The notes: generated by a model from the sequence alone, not told the origin. Shown: positions 27,925-36,599, numbered from the stretch's first letter. The stretch is DNA of 64,000 nt from Alcanivorax sp. S71-1-4 (GCF_009846755.1 NZ_AQOR01000009.1:62001-126000), one strand, 5' to 3'. Numbers and translations are program-made.

Positions 27925-28733
27925 GTATCCAGCACACCGGCACGGTGCTCGACCGCATTCTTCTGCGCAAGCAGGAAGAAGTGGCGGCACTGCAACAGGC
28001 CCATCCGCTGACGCAGATCCGTGAGCAAGCGCAGGCCATGAACCGGCAGTCCCCGGCGCGGGGATTTATTCCTGCGCTGGAGCAGCGCATCGCGCAGGGC
28101 AAGGCAGCGGTGATCGCCGAGATCAAGAAGGCCTCGCCGTCGAAAGGCGTGATCCGCGAGGATTTCCAGCCCACCGCCATTGCCGCCAGCTACGAGCGTG
28201 GTGGTGCGGCCTGTTTGTCGGTGCTCACCGACCGCGATTTTTTCCAGGGTAGCGACGACTACCTGCAGGCTGCCCGCGCCGCCTGCACGCTGCCGGTGCT
28301 GCGCAAGGACTTCACCATCGATCCGTATCAGGTGTGGGAAGCCCGCGCCATCGGCGCTGACTGCGTGCTGCTGATCGTCGCCGCGCTGTCGGATGCGTTG
28401 CTGGCCGAGCTGTACCAGAGCGCTATCGAGGCTGGCTTGGATGTGCTGGTGGAAGTGCACACTGCCGAAGAGCTGCAGCGGGCCCTGCGCCTGCCGGCAC
28501 GCCTGATCGGTATCAATAACCGCGACCTGCACAGCTTCGACGTGTCGCTGGACATTACCCTGTCGCTGCTGGCCGAGGTGCCGGCGGACCGGCTGCTGGT
28601 CACTGAAAGCGGCATTCTCGCCCCGGCCGACGTGGCGCTGATGCGCGAGCATGGGGTGCACGGTTTCCTCATCGGTGAAGCCTTTATGCGTGCCGAAGAC
28701 CCTGGTGCTGAGCTGGCGCGTCTGTTTCGCTGA
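27921..28733 (+). CDS. trpC: Indole-3-glycerol phosphate synthase TrpC
   Basis: 270 aa monofunctional (beta/alpha)8 barrel. Catalytic motifs are present: [41 protein letters not shown] and LVTESGI. The start overlaps the trpD stop. Its stop codon lies inside a 14-bp tandem duplication (28726-28753). Confidence 0.97.
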   Translation: MSIQHTGTVLDRILLRKQEEVAALQQAHPLTQIREQAQAMNRQSPARGFIPALEQRIAQGKAAVIAEIKKASPSKGVIREDFQPTAIAASYERGGAACLSVLTDRDFFQGSDDYLQAARAACTLPVLRKDFTIDPYQVWEARAIGADCVLLIVAALSDALLAELYQSAIEAGLDVLVEVHTAEELQRALRLPARLIGINNRDLHSFDVSLDITLSLLAEVPADRLLVTESGILAPADVALMREHGVHGFLIGEAFMRAEDPGAELARLFR

Positions 28734-28765
28734 AATATCTTCGCTGAAATATCGAAGATTTCTTT
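28726..28765 (+). terminator. trpGDC terminator made of a tandem duplication
   Basis: TTCGCTGAAATATC occurs twice in perfect tandem (28726-28739 and 28740-28753), the first copy spanning the trpC stop. The join creates a hairpin, ATCTTCG (28737-28743) with CGAAGAT (28753-28759), followed by TTCTTT. The stem is short, so termination is probably weak to moderate. Confidence 0.5.
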
Positions 28766-28880
28766 CCTGCTGAACAAGCCGGCCTGTCGCGCACAGCGTG
28801 ATGGGCCGATTTCTGTCTGTCTGGCAATCTCTTTTTTCTCGTATGGCGCTCCGCCAGGTTCGCATGATTTCGTGCGGCGC

Positions 28881-28908
28881 AATGACCTGGGTGGCTGGGC
28901 AGGTCATT
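28881..28908. promoter_or_regulatory. Perfect inverted repeat AATGACCTG-N10-CAGGTCATT
   Basis: A perfect 9-bp dyad whose right arm overlaps the -35 of the promoter at 28907. A third copy of AATGACCTG lies at 28991-28999. It differs from the TetR sites next to it and could bind a second regulator. Nothing else is visible in 28766-28880. Confidence 0.4.
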
Positions 28909-28960
28909 GACTATGCCGTGCGTCATATTCTAGCATCGGCCAAATATGACGTGTGTCATA
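28907..28960 (+). promoter_or_regulatory. Promoter with two TetR-type operators (sites 1 and 2)
   Basis: A candidate -35, TTGACT (28907-28912), abuts site 1 TATGCCGTGCGTCATA (28912-28927). Site 2 is TATGACGTGTGTCATA (28945-28960), a perfect palindrome in its six-base arms. The two sites are 33 bases apart. The same two-site layout recurs at 31022-31070. A repressor here would block the promoter of the 29018-30347 genes. Confidence 0.7.
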
Positions 28961-29017
28961 TAGTGATGGCGCAGGTGCTTTGCCTGCGGTAATGACCTGA
29001 CATGGCGGGTGTCTCTG

Positions 29018-29521
29018 ATGGATAGCACTATCAAGATATACAAGGCGTTGATCTGGCTGACATTGTATGCAGCAGCGCTGCACTTCTTCGATAACGTGTA
29101 CTTTTTTGACCAGTATCCGGAGCCTGCCTGGCTGAACGCACCGATCGTGGCGGCGTTGTGGATTCCGCTGGCGCTGCTGGCACATCGTGCGGTGGATTAT
29201 GTGTATGCCGGCAAAGTGGAACGCAGCTATTCAATGGTGCATGGGTTTGTGCTGGCCAACTGGATATCGCTGGGGCATTACCTTTTCGCAAGCCCCGTCG
29301 AGGTTTTGCCACGGATCAATATCGCGATCGGGTTGCAAGTGGCGATGGCCACCCTGTTGCTGTGCTACACCTTGTGGATGCAGTTTTCCCGTGACCGGGA
29401 CTCATTGCCCTGGACGCGTCGGGCGTGGCGCCGGAATCTGGTGATGTACGCCGTGCTGATAGCAGTGCTGGAGTTTTTCTGGCCGTCCAGTTTCGATACC
29501 TGGTGGATGCCGTGGGCCTGA
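29018..29521 (+). CDS. Four-helix membrane protein of unknown function
   Basis: 167 aa with about four predicted membrane helices and aromatic-rich loops (HFFDNVYFFDQYPEPAW near residue 20; ends in FWPSSFDTWWMPWA). I do not recognise a family. It is the first gene behind the operator pair at 28912-28960 and is followed 40 bases later by an enoyl-CoA hydratase gene, so it belongs to the TetR-controlled unit. The ATG at 29018 is used; a GTG 9 bases upstream is possible because no strong Shine-Dalgarno decides. Confidence 0.65.
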   Translation: MDSTIKIYKALIWLTLYAAALHFFDNVYFFDQYPEPAWLNAPIVAALWIPLALLAHRAVDYVYAGKVERSYSMVHGFVLANWISLGHYLFASPVEVLPRINIAIGLQVAMATLLLCYTLWMQFSRDRDSLPWTRRAWRRNLVMYAVLIAVLEFFWPSSFDTWWMPWA

Positions 29522-29561
29522 TGTTGGCCGGCAAATCTTTTTGATCAGGACAGGGTGCATC

Positions 29562-30347
29562 ATGGTTTTCAATGAACTGATTTATGACCGGGACGGCGCG
29601 GTGGCCACGGTCCGTCTGAACCGCCCGCACGTCTACAACGCGGTGAGCCTGACCATGCTGGGCGAGCTCAACGAGGCGTTGAAACGGGCGGAACAGGATG
29701 CAGCGGTACGCGTGGTGGTGCTCACGGGCGAGGGCGCTGCTTTTTGCAGTGGCGCTGATCTGGCGGGTGCGGTTGCCGAAACAGGTAACGGGCCGGACCT
29801 TGGCAAGGTATTGGTGGAGCACTACAACCCGGTAATTCTGCGTATGAGAGCCATGCGCAAACCTGTTGTTGCGGCGGTCAATGGCCCCGCTGCGGGGGCC
29901 GGTGCCAATCTGGCGCTGATGGCAGACCTGACGATCTGTGCGCATTCTGCCTATTTCTTGCAGGCATTCGTCAATATAGGGCTGGTGCCGGATGCCGGTG
30001 GAACCTGGTTGCTGCCGAGGCTGGCCGGCGCCCAGCGCGCGATGGGGATGGCGTTGCTGGGCAACAGACTCAGCGCAGCCCAGGCGCTCGCGTGGGGAAT
30101 GGTCTGGGATGTGGTGGAGGACGGACAGTTTCAGCAGGCTGTGGCCATGCTGGCCAGCGATTTGGCCGAGGCACCCGCGTTTGCGGTGTCGAGGATCAAG
30201 CAGGCGCTGCATGCCTCGGACCAGTTGTCTCTGGCCGAGTCACTGCAACTGGAAAGTGAGTTGCAGCGGGAATGTGGCGCGGCTCCGGATTTTCGTGAGG
30301 GCACTCGCGCCTTTCTGGAGAAAAGGCGCGCGCGTTTCAATCAATAA
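29562..30347 (+). CDS. Enoyl-CoA hydratase/isomerase family protein
   Basis: 261-aa crotonase-fold protein. The oxyanion-hole segments are present: GAAFCSGADLAG and NGPAAGAGANLALMADL. In the catalytic region it reads NIGLVPDAGGTWLLPRLAG, with Asp at one of the two usual Glu positions, a pattern shared with isomerase-type members such as PaaG, so 2-enoyl hydration is not certain. It is downstream of the membrane protein and convergent with the tetR gene. Likely acts in fatty-acid or aromatic acyl-CoA breakdown. Confidence 0.85.
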   Translation: MVFNELIYDRDGAVATVRLNRPHVYNAVSLTMLGELNEALKRAEQDAAVRVVVLTGEGAAFCSGADLAGAVAETGNGPDLGKVLVEHYNPVILRMRAMRKPVVAAVNGPAAGAGANLALMADLTICAHSAYFLQAFVNIGLVPDAGGTWLLPRLAGAQRAMGMALLGNRLSAAQALAWGMVWDVVEDGQFQQAVAMLASDLAEAPAFAVSRIKQALHASDQLSLAESLQLESELQRECGAAPDFREGTRAFLEKRRARFNQ

Positions 30348-30376
30348 GGTGAAGTGGTGGTGCGCAGGCTGGCTGG

Positions 30377-30991
30377 TCAGTCGCTGGCCTGGACCGTCTT
30401 GATGGCGCTGGTGAGCAGGGCTTCCAGTTCTGTCTGCACATCATCCAGAGGGCGCACGCTGCGTGAAGCACGGCATAGCGCCACGGTGCCTTCGACCGAA
30501 GAGATAATCAGAGTGGCAAGGCGCCGTGCCCGCGCCGGGGGCAAACCGTCCTTGCGCAGGCCGGTGCACAGGATTTTCTGCCAGTCCTCCAGGGCGGTGC
30601 GGGCGATGTCCAGCAGCTGCTGCTGGGCCAACGGATTGGGCAGTCCGTCGTCTCCAATATATTGCTCGACGGCGACCGCCAATATCGGGCAGCCAGCTTC
30701 GAAGTCGCTTTTCTGGAGGATATGGCGCCAGCCCTCGATAAAAGCGCGCAGTCCTGACACTGTTCCCGAGCGTGATACCAGTTCCGCCAGGGGGGCGCTG
30801 ACTTCCTGGTGCGCGAGCAGCAAGGCTTCTTCGACAAGCTGCTGCTTGCCATGAGGGAAGTGATGACCGATGGAACCCCGGGGGGTGCCGGTATGACGGA
30901 CCACTTCGCGCATGCTGGTTGCGTTCACGCCCCGACGGCGAATCAGGTCCGCCGCGCCGACCACCATCTTCTTGCGTGTCTCGCCTTTCAT
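30377..30991 (-). CDS. TetR-family repressor
   Basis: 204 aa: N-terminal HTH (AADLIRRRGVNATSMREVV) with the TetR signature GTPRGSIGHHFPHGKQQL, then a YcdC/LmrA-like C-terminal ligand domain. GGAGTAGCA precedes the ATG at 30991. It is divergent from the 31098 gene set; four 16-bp operators, two on each side of its neighbourhood, are probably its targets. The ligand is unknown; the enoyl-CoA hydratase suggests an acyl-CoA or lipid signal. Confidence 0.88.
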   Translation of the reverse strand: MKGETRKKMVVGAADLIRRRGVNATSMREVVRHTGTPRGSIGHHFPHGKQQLVEEALLLAHQEVSAPLAELVSRSGTVSGLRAFIEGWRHILQKSDFEAGCPILAVAVEQYIGDDGLPNPLAQQQLLDIARTALEDWQKILCTGLRKDGLPPARARRLATLIISSVEGTVALCRASRSVRPLDDVQTELEALLTSAIKTVQASD

Positions 30992-31016
30992 TGCTACTCC
31001 TGACGGTAAGGTATGC

Positions 31017-31070
31017 TTGACTATGACGCACGGCATATTATAGCGTGTCTCAAGTATGACGCCCGGCATA
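31017..31070 (+). promoter_or_regulatory. Promoter with two TetR-type operators (sites 3 and 4)
   Basis: Candidate -35 TTGACT (31017-31022), site 3 TATGACGCACGGCATA (31022-31037) and site 4 TATGACGCCCGGCATA (31055-31070). Site 3 is nearly the exact reverse complement of site 1, and the 33-base spacing equals that of sites 1 and 2. A TATAGC follows the -35 at 16 bases. It controls the rightward genes 31098-32187 and probably tetR itself. Confidence 0.7.
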
Positions 31071-31097
31071 CCCATTGTCATCTTCCAGGAATGCCCC

Positions 31098-31214
31098 ATG
31101 AGTGTCTTCGACAAAACATACAAGCCGTTGGCTGTCCTGGTGCCATGTGTTTTCGGGCCGGATGATACCTGCCGGTGGATGCATCGCACGGCAGGGTGGG
31201 CCTGTACACGATGA
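31098..31214 (+). CDS. Small 38-aa ORF coupled to the DUF6436-like gene
   Basis: MSVFDKTYKPLAVLVPCVFG opens a 38-codon frame with AGGA 7 bases upstream. Its stop TGA overlaps the ATG of the next gene (ATGA at 31211), the usual sign of translational coupling. It lies directly behind operators 3 and 4. It has three Cys and no known domain. It could be a small protein or a leader that couples translation. Confidence 0.45.
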   Translation: MSVFDKTYKPLAVLVPCVFGPDDTCRWMHRTAGWACTR

Positions 31215-31771
31215 AGGATAGCACCTACGACCGGATACTCGTGCTGCTGGTGCTGCTGGCGCCGTTTTCGATGATTGTGCTGAGTAAATGGCGTGCATCG
31301 CTTGAAACCTCGTATGTGCCGATGCAAGGCGAGTACAGGGAGTTCTTCGACGCGCCCTTCGAAAAGCATGTCGCAGGTTGGCTTGCGCGGCAGGCCATTT
31401 CCGGTCCGGAGCTGATATTGATCGTAGCTTCCGACTGCCCCTGTACGCAGGCAACCCGGTCGAGCCTGCAGAAAGCGCTTGCGGAGGCCAGCCGACCGGA
31501 AGCCAGGCTGACGTTGCGCTATATTGATGACCCGCAGGCCGCTGCTGATGCGGATTGGCAAGCCGTGCTGGCGGCGATCCCGGCAACGCCCACGTTACTG
31601 GCAGTGGATCAGCAACGGCTGCTGTATGCAGGGCCGGTGACCTCCGGTAATTTCTGTACCACAGCCGTCAATCGGGTGCTGGGTCTGACGGTGCTGGAAG
31701 CACGTCCGGACAATCCGGTCATCAACTGGTTCGATGAGGGCTGCTACTGTCATCTGAAGGGGGCATCATGA
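31211..31771 (+). CDS. Membrane-anchored thioredoxin-like protein (DUF6436 type)
   Basis: 186 aa: an N-terminal signal anchor (ILVLLVLLAPFSMIVL), then a thioredoxin-like fold with D-C-P-C-T at about residue 75 (VASDCPCTQATRSSL), a cis-Pro region (IPATPTLLAVD), and a C-terminal Cys pair, GCYC. It resembles the DUF6436 family. The paired cysteines suggest a periplasmic redox or metal-binding role. It overlaps both the 38-aa ORF and the next membrane gene. Confidence 0.65.
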   Translation: MKDSTYDRILVLLVLLAPFSMIVLSKWRASLETSYVPMQGEYREFFDAPFEKHVAGWLARQAISGPELILIVASDCPCTQATRSSLQKALAEASRPEARLTLRYIDDPQAAADADWQAVLAAIPATPTLLAVDQQRLLYAGPVTSGNFCTTAVNRVLGLTVLEARPDNPVINWFDEGCYCHLKGAS

Positions 31772-32187
31772 GTGGGCTGGTGATGTGGCATGTGGCCGCT
31801 GTGTCATTCTGGTTCGGTGTGGTGGGTGCTGAATTTGTCATCGAGCGCAGCCGTGCCGACAGCCGGCCGCATGGCTATTCCGTGGCGCGCAACCATTACT
31901 GGATTGATGTGCTGCTGGAGGTGCCGGTGGCACTGGTTGTGCTGATAACAGGCGTGATGCTGTTGCAGGTGACCCCGGTTACCCCCTGGTTTCTGATCAA
32001 GATACTGGCCGGCTTGCTGGCAGTGGCCGTGAATGTGGGCTGTCTGGTCCCCGTCATAAAGAGAAAAGCCGCGGCGGATGAGGAACGCTTGTCCGACGTG
32101 ATCCGTTATTCTGCGGTGATCGATCGTATCACCGTGGTGGGCCTGCCTGCCGCCCTGATCGCGTTGATGATTGGCCTGTTGCATTAA
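31768..32187 (+). CDS. Small integral membrane protein
   Basis: 139 aa with four predicted helices and the polar motifs FVIERSR and NHYWIDVLLE. The start overlaps the end of the thioredoxin-like gene (ATGA), so the two are made together and may interact. The family is not recognised; a faint likeness to DUF2269/CopD-type four-helix proteins is noted without confidence. Confidence 0.65.
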   Translation: MSGLVMWHVAAVSFWFGVVGAEFVIERSRADSRPHGYSVARNHYWIDVLLEVPVALVVLITGVMLLQVTPVTPWFLIKILAGLLAVAVNVGCLVPVIKRKAAADEERLSDVIRYSAVIDRITVVGLPAALIALMIGLLH

Positions 32188-32342
32188 TCCGTTGGGCCGG
32201 CTCGTGCATGACAGAGGCGCGTGGATTATGTATTAATGGGGCCGTTTTCTGTGGCCGGGCGGTACCTGGCACAGCCCGGCGCAGACCGGGCAGCAATCCC
32301 CGGAGCAGGAAGCTCGATACTCACCACGGGAAGGAGAGGGTT

Positions 32343-32786
32343 ATGTTCCTTGACGCATTGCCGTCCGGCGAGCTGGACCAGGCGTTGTTCGCCGAAGCAG
32401 CCGGTAACTGGCACTACATTCGTTTTTTTCGTTTCCCCGATATTGACCTGACTGATGCCGCCACCGGCGTGGTCACGGCGCGGCTGACACAGCGTTCTGC
32501 GGCGACGCGGGTGTGGTGGAATAACGGGCCGCAGTTCTACACCGCCATCTATGGCCACAATGTCACCGCCGTTTCGGCCAGCACCCCGCATTTCAGTACT
32601 CGCCTGATCATGAAAAACCAGGGTGGCGGCACCGAGCTTGTGCAGGACATCGCCGACCATGTCAGTTGTCGTGATACGGATCGCCGTAGCGTATGGACCT
32701 TCAGCATCACCGGCGAGCAATCGGAATATATCCTGCGGGCTGCCGCCACCCTGTTCGGGCCGGTGCAATGGGAGGCGTGCGCATGA
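32343..32786 (+). CDS. Hypothetical protein, first gene of an unknown three-gene cluster
   Basis: 147 aa, no signal peptide and no membrane helix, mixed alpha/beta composition. GAAGGAGAG at ideal spacing supports the ATG; the frame is open for 45 codons upstream without a better start. Its stop overlaps the start of the next lipoprotein gene. I recognise no family. The 155 bases before it show no clear regulator site. Confidence 0.7.
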   Translation: MFLDALPSGELDQALFAEAAGNWHYIRFFRFPDIDLTDAATGVVTARLTQRSAATRVWWNNGPQFYTAIYGHNVTAVSASTPHFSTRLIMKNQGGGTELVQDIADHVSCRDTDRRSVWTFSITGEQSEYILRAAATLFGPVQWEACA

Positions 32787-33490
32787 AAATCTGGACGATG
32801 CTGGCGCTGCTGATGCTGGCAGGATGCAGTGGACGGCCACTGGTGCCGGATGAAGTCGCGGCACTGCGTGATATTCAGGGCGAGCAGGTGCACTATGAGG
32901 ACGTGCGCCTGCACGATGGCATGTTCCGGCGCACGGCGAAAGTGCGCAAGGCGCTTCGCGAGGAAGGCAACGAACTGACCGCCCTGCTGGCCCAGGCAGC
33001 ACTGACTGACGGCCGCGGCCAACCGATGACCGAGCGTCAGGCGGTGCAGCAGTTTGTGGCGAGACCCGATGCGGTGACTCTGGGAGACCACATCTATTAC
33101 CAGCGTGACATGTACCGGAAAAATTTCGCGCGCGGACAACATGGTGATGTGCCGGTGTGGGACCTGGCCTTGCTGGCCCACGAGGTCACCCATGTCTGGC
33201 AGCATCAGAACCGGTCCCGCACCGGTTACAGCCTCGCAGCGGTCATCCTCGAACATCTGCGGCATGACGCGCCTTATGCCTTCCGGCTGGTGCCGGGCAA
33301 GACCTTTCTGGAATACCGCTTTGAACAACAGGGCGCCATGGTCCAGCGCTATGTGATCTGCAGTTACTTCCCTGCCACGCCCTGGTTTGAACAGCTGCGT
33401 GCTGTGGTGGAGCCGGTGTTCGGGGCGGCGCCGACGGTGCCTGCGGGCGTGCGCATCGCCCGGCCGGCAAACGTCTCCTGTGATGGATGA
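32783..33490 (+). CDS. Lipoprotein with HEVTH zinc-metallopeptidase-like motif
   Basis: 235 aa: signal peptide with lipobox LAGC (Cys about 13), then a helical domain with LLAHEVTHVWQHQ (HExxH), followed about 45 residues later by FLEYRFEQQGAMVQRY, whose Glu could be the third zinc ligand. This resembles DUF4157-like or gluzincin folds. GGGAGG precedes the ATG, which overlaps the upstream stop. A membrane-tethered periplasmic protease or zinc protein is the best guess; the substrate is unknown. Confidence 0.7.
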   Translation: MKIWTMLALLMLAGCSGRPLVPDEVAALRDIQGEQVHYEDVRLHDGMFRRTAKVRKALREEGNELTALLAQAALTDGRGQPMTERQAVQQFVARPDAVTLGDHIYYQRDMYRKNFARGQHGDVPVWDLALLAHEVTHVWQHQNRSRTGYSLAAVILEHLRHDAPYAFRLVPGKTFLEYRFEQQGAMVQRYVICSYFPATPWFEQLRAVVEPVFGAAPTVPAGVRIARPANVSCDG

Positions 33491-33500
33491 GGGCGGGACA

Positions 33501-34514
33501 ATGACGCGTTATCAACCGGCGCTTGCCTTGCTGATGCTGCTGTGGCTGACGGGGTGTCTGAAGCAGACGCATTTTGTCGCGCCGAAACAGGAGGACATTA
33601 CGCTGGCGCTGATTCCGTCCGTCGTCAGCCCGGACAGCCCGTCACTGCCGTTGAAATTGTCAGCAGCGGATGGCGTGGCCGGTGTGTTGCCTGGGCAGGA
33701 AATGCACATTCAGCAGTATTGTGGCGGCGACGCCGAGAAGCTGTTGCCGGAGGTGGGCGTCAAGGTCCTGGCTGCCCTGGGTGGGGCGCTGGGCGATTAC
33801 CTGACCGAGCGCATGAGCCGCTCGCTGGCGAAGAAGATCAGGCAATACACTGCACAATATGAAGCACAGGGACAGTTCGACTTCTACCGTGAGGGGGATG
33901 CCGGCCAGCGGGACTCCCCCTGGCGGTGTCTGCGGCTGGTGCGCGAGCATGCGGGGCAGCCGGTGTTCGAGGCGCTGGTGGAAATTCGTACACAGGACAT
34001 CCGTGCACAGGACAAGAGTGTTGATGCCCTGCAAATGGTGTTGCGCCGGGTCTACTGTAACGTGCCGGCGGTCCCGGCGGATCGGCGCCGCATTGCCGTG
34101 CAATTGAGCCTGACCGCCGACGCCACCTGGCAGCAGGGCAACCGGGGCATGCAGGAGACGCTGTTCGAGCACCGCTTCCCGGTGGTGTACTGCCCGCGTC
34201 GGGGTGGGCCGACGGTACAGTATTTCCTGACCGGCGAAGGGGAGCCTTTGAAGCAAGACGTGGATGAACCGGTTAAATGGGATCAGGTACCTCGCCTGCC
34301 CAGGGTGCCGATGTCGGTCGGGTTTGACGGCCAGTTGATTGGCCTGGGCACGGTCTCCCTGCTCGCCACGGTCACTGAATCCGGCCTGCCACCCAAGTGG
34401 CTGGAAAAGGCCTATGAGATCGTCAGCGACAACGAGGACGCCCTCAGTGACCTGCTCAAGAAGGAGGCGGAGAAGCTGGGCGAGGACGAGGAGGACGAGG
34501 AGGAGGAAGACTAG
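33501..34514 (+). CDS. Lipoprotein with long acidic C-terminal tail
   Basis: 337 aa: signal peptide with lipobox LTGC, an unrecognised central domain, and a C-terminus that ends in a run of Glu/Asp (GEDEEDEEEED). Another ATG 18 bases upstream overlaps the previous stop, so coupling is possible. It is the third gene of a tight cluster. No family recognised; the acidic tail could bind cations or another protein. Confidence 0.7.
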   Translation: MTRYQPALALLMLLWLTGCLKQTHFVAPKQEDITLALIPSVVSPDSPSLPLKLSAADGVAGVLPGQEMHIQQYCGGDAEKLLPEVGVKVLAALGGALGDYLTERMSRSLAKKIRQYTAQYEAQGQFDFYREGDAGQRDSPWRCLRLVREHAGQPVFEALVEIRTQDIRAQDKSVDALQMVLRRVYCNVPAVPADRRRIAVQLSLTADATWQQGNRGMQETLFEHRFPVVYCPRRGGPTVQYFLTGEGEPLKQDVDEPVKWDQVPRLPRVPMSVGFDGQLIGLGTVSLLATVTESGLPPKWLEKAYEIVSDNEDALSDLLKKEAEKLGEDEEDEEEED

Positions 34515-34596
34515 GCACCCCGTCTTTTTTTCCGGCGGCTGTCGAATCCCGGCGCCGCCCGGCGACTACTGGCATGCAAACGGATGGTTTGATGCC

Positions 34597-34950
34597 ATGA
34601 AATACCTCTGTCTGGTCTACATCAACGAACAGCGCCTGGCGGCCCTGCCACGCCCGGCGCTGGACCGGCTGGCGGCGGATAGCGCCGCCTACGACAGCGC
34701 CTTGCAGCAGCGCCGCTGTGTGCTGGAGGCGCGCCGGCTGCCATCGGTGCAACTGGCCACCACCGTGCGTCCGGGCGGCCAGGGCACGAATGTGCCGCTG
34801 ATCACAGATGGGCCCTATGCTGACACCTTCGAGCAGTTGAGTGGGTATATGCTCATCGAGGCCGGCGATCTGGATCAGGCGATCCGCATTGCCGCGCAGA
34901 TCCCCGCCGGTGCCCTGGGCTGTGTCGAAATTCGCCCGCTGGGGCCGTGA
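34597..34950 (+). CDS. YCII/DGPF-domain protein, divergent copy
   Basis: 117 aa with the YCII-related fold: MKYLCLVYINEQ at the start and LITDGPYADTFEQLSGYML in the middle, where DGPY replaces DGPF. It lies just before the ECF sigma gene, the usual context of this family. It is a partner of the ECF42 module; its biochemical function is unknown. Confidence 0.85.
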   Translation: MKYLCLVYINEQRLAALPRPALDRLAADSAAYDSALQQRRCVLEARRLPSVQLATTVRPGGQGTNVPLITDGPYADTFEQLSGYMLIEAGDLDQAIRIAAQIPAGALGCVEIRPLGP

Positions 34951-34962
34951 CCGGGAGATGTC

Positions 34963-36213
34963 ATGAGCAGCCATCCGCGGAGTATCGCTATGCAACAACA
35001 GGTCGAAGCGCTTTACCGCAAGGAGTCGCGGCGGGTGCTGGCGACGCTGATCCGCCTGCTGGGGGACTTCGATCTGGCCGAGGAAGCATTGCAGGAAGCC
35101 TTCATGGCCGCGATGCAGCAATGGCCGCGTGATGGTTTGCCGGACAATCCCCGCGCCTGGCTGGTGTCTGCCGGCCGCTTCAAGGCGATCGACAACCTGC
35201 GCCGCCGTGCGCGCTTTAATGCGTCGGTGGCGGAAATGGCGCTGTTGCACGATGAGGTGGATGACACCGACCTGCTCGACGACAGTGTCGAGGATGATCG
35301 CTTGCGGCTGATCTTCACCTGTTGTCACCCGGCGCTGGCGCCCGAAGCGCAAATTGCCCTGACGCTGCGCGAAATCTGCGACCTCACGACCGAAGAAATC
35401 GGCCGTGCCTTTCTGATCAGCACGCCCACCGTGGCGCAGCGCATCGTGCGCGCCAAGACCAAGATTCGTGACGCAGGCATTCCCTACGAGGTGCCCACGC
35501 TGGCGGAATTGCCGATGCGGCTGGACAGTGTGCTGCGGGTTATTTACCTGGTGTTCAATGAAGGCTACTACGCGTCCTCGGGTGGCTCGCTGACGCGCAC
35601 GGATGTGTCCGCAGAGGCGATCCGGCTTGGCCGTCTGCTGCTGGAATTGCTGCCCGAGCCGGAGGTTGCCGGGCTGCTGGCCCTGATGCTGCTGATCGAG
35701 GCACGCCGCCCGGCGCGGCTGGATGTCTCCGGTGATCCGGTGCTGCTGGAAGAACAGGATCGCACGCTGTGGGACCGTGCCCTGATAGAAGAGGGCGACC
35801 GGCTGGTGCTGCGCGCCTTGCGTTCGCGTCGCTTTGGCGCCTACACGCTGCAGGCAGCGATTGCGGCGGTGCATGCAGAAGCCGTGAATGCGGCTGACAC
35901 CGACTGGGCGCAGATCGTTGGCCTCTACGATGCCCTGATGAACCTGACGCCGTCGCCGGTGGTGGCGCTGAATCGCGCGGTGGCCGTGGCCATGCGCGAC
36001 GGCTCGCGCGCCGGGCTGGCGCTGATCGACGCGTTGCACGCGCAAGGCGAATTGCGTGACTACGCGCTGTCCCATGCGGCCCGCGCAGATCTGTTGCGGC
36101 GGCTGGGTGACAACGATGCCGCCCGGGCGGCCTACAGCACCGCGCTGTCGTTATCACAGCAGGAGACCGAGCGGACGTTTTTCGCACGCCGCCTGCGGGA
36201 ACTGAAGGAATGA
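34963..36213 (+). CDS. ECF42-type sigma factor with C-terminal extension
   Basis: 416 aa: sigma-2 ([17 protein letters not shown]), sigma-4 ([24 protein letters not shown]), then about 220 extra residues with the conserved [10 protein letters not shown] stretch (DUF6596) and TPR-like helices. This is the architecture of ECF42 sigma factors, which lack an anti-sigma gene and are controlled through their own C-terminal part. Flanked by two DGPF genes, their known partners. Confidence 0.88.
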   Translation: MSSHPRSIAMQQQVEALYRKESRRVLATLIRLLGDFDLAEEALQEAFMAAMQQWPRDGLPDNPRAWLVSAGRFKAIDNLRRRARFNASVAEMALLHDEVDDTDLLDDSVEDDRLRLIFTCCHPALAPEAQIALTLREICDLTTEEIGRAFLISTPTVAQRIVRAKTKIRDAGIPYEVPTLAELPMRLDSVLRVIYLVFNEGYYASSGGSLTRTDVSAEAIRLGRLLLELLPEPEVAGLLALMLLIEARRPARLDVSGDPVLLEEQDRTLWDRALIEEGDRLVLRALRSRRFGAYTLQAAIAAVHAEAVNAADTDWAQIVGLYDALMNLTPSPVVALNRAVAVAMRDGSRAGLALIDALHAQGELRDYALSHAARADLLRRLGDNDAARAAYSTALSLSQQETERTFFARRLRELKE

Positions 36214-36254
36214 ACCGAACCTGTATAAGCCATTACCGCGTTGGAGGACGCACC

Positions 36255-36599
36255 ATGAAATACCTGTGCCTGGTCTACAGTGATGAACAATTGCTCCACA
36301 GCCTGCCGGACAGCCCGAAAGACCCGGAATGTCATGCCTACGCAAGCAGTCTGTACGACAGCGGCCGCATGATCGCCGGTGAAGCGTTGCAGCCGGTGGC
36401 GACCGCCAGCACGGTGCGTGTGCGCGACGGCAAGACCGTGGTCACCGACGGGCCGTTTGCCGAAACCAAGGAACAACTGGCGGGTTTCTACCTGGTGGAA
36501 GCACGCGACATGAACGAAGCCCTGCAGATCGCCGCGAAGATTCCCCCCGCGCGCGTCGGCAGTATCGAAGTGCGTCCGATCCGCGACCTGGACGTATAA
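36255..36599 (+). CDS. YCII/DGPF-domain protein
   Basis: 114 aa with the full DGPF motif in VVTDGPFAETKEQLAGFYLV and the MKYLCLVYSDEQ start. TTGGAGG precedes the ATG. Second DGPF gene of the ECF42 module and probably a target or partner of the sigma factor. Function unknown beyond the family. Confidence 0.9.
   Translation: MKYLCLVYSDEQLLHSLPDSPKDPECHAYASSLYDSGRMIAGEALQPVATASTVRVRDGKTVVTDGPFAETKEQLAGFYLVEARDMNEALQIAAKIPPARVGSIEVRPIRDLDV

Noticed and set aside
34456..36075. Long minus-strand open frame (539 codons) opposite the sigma factor gene
   Set aside because: Shadow of high-GC coding DNA; the plus-strand frame has clear ECF motifs and a partner operon.
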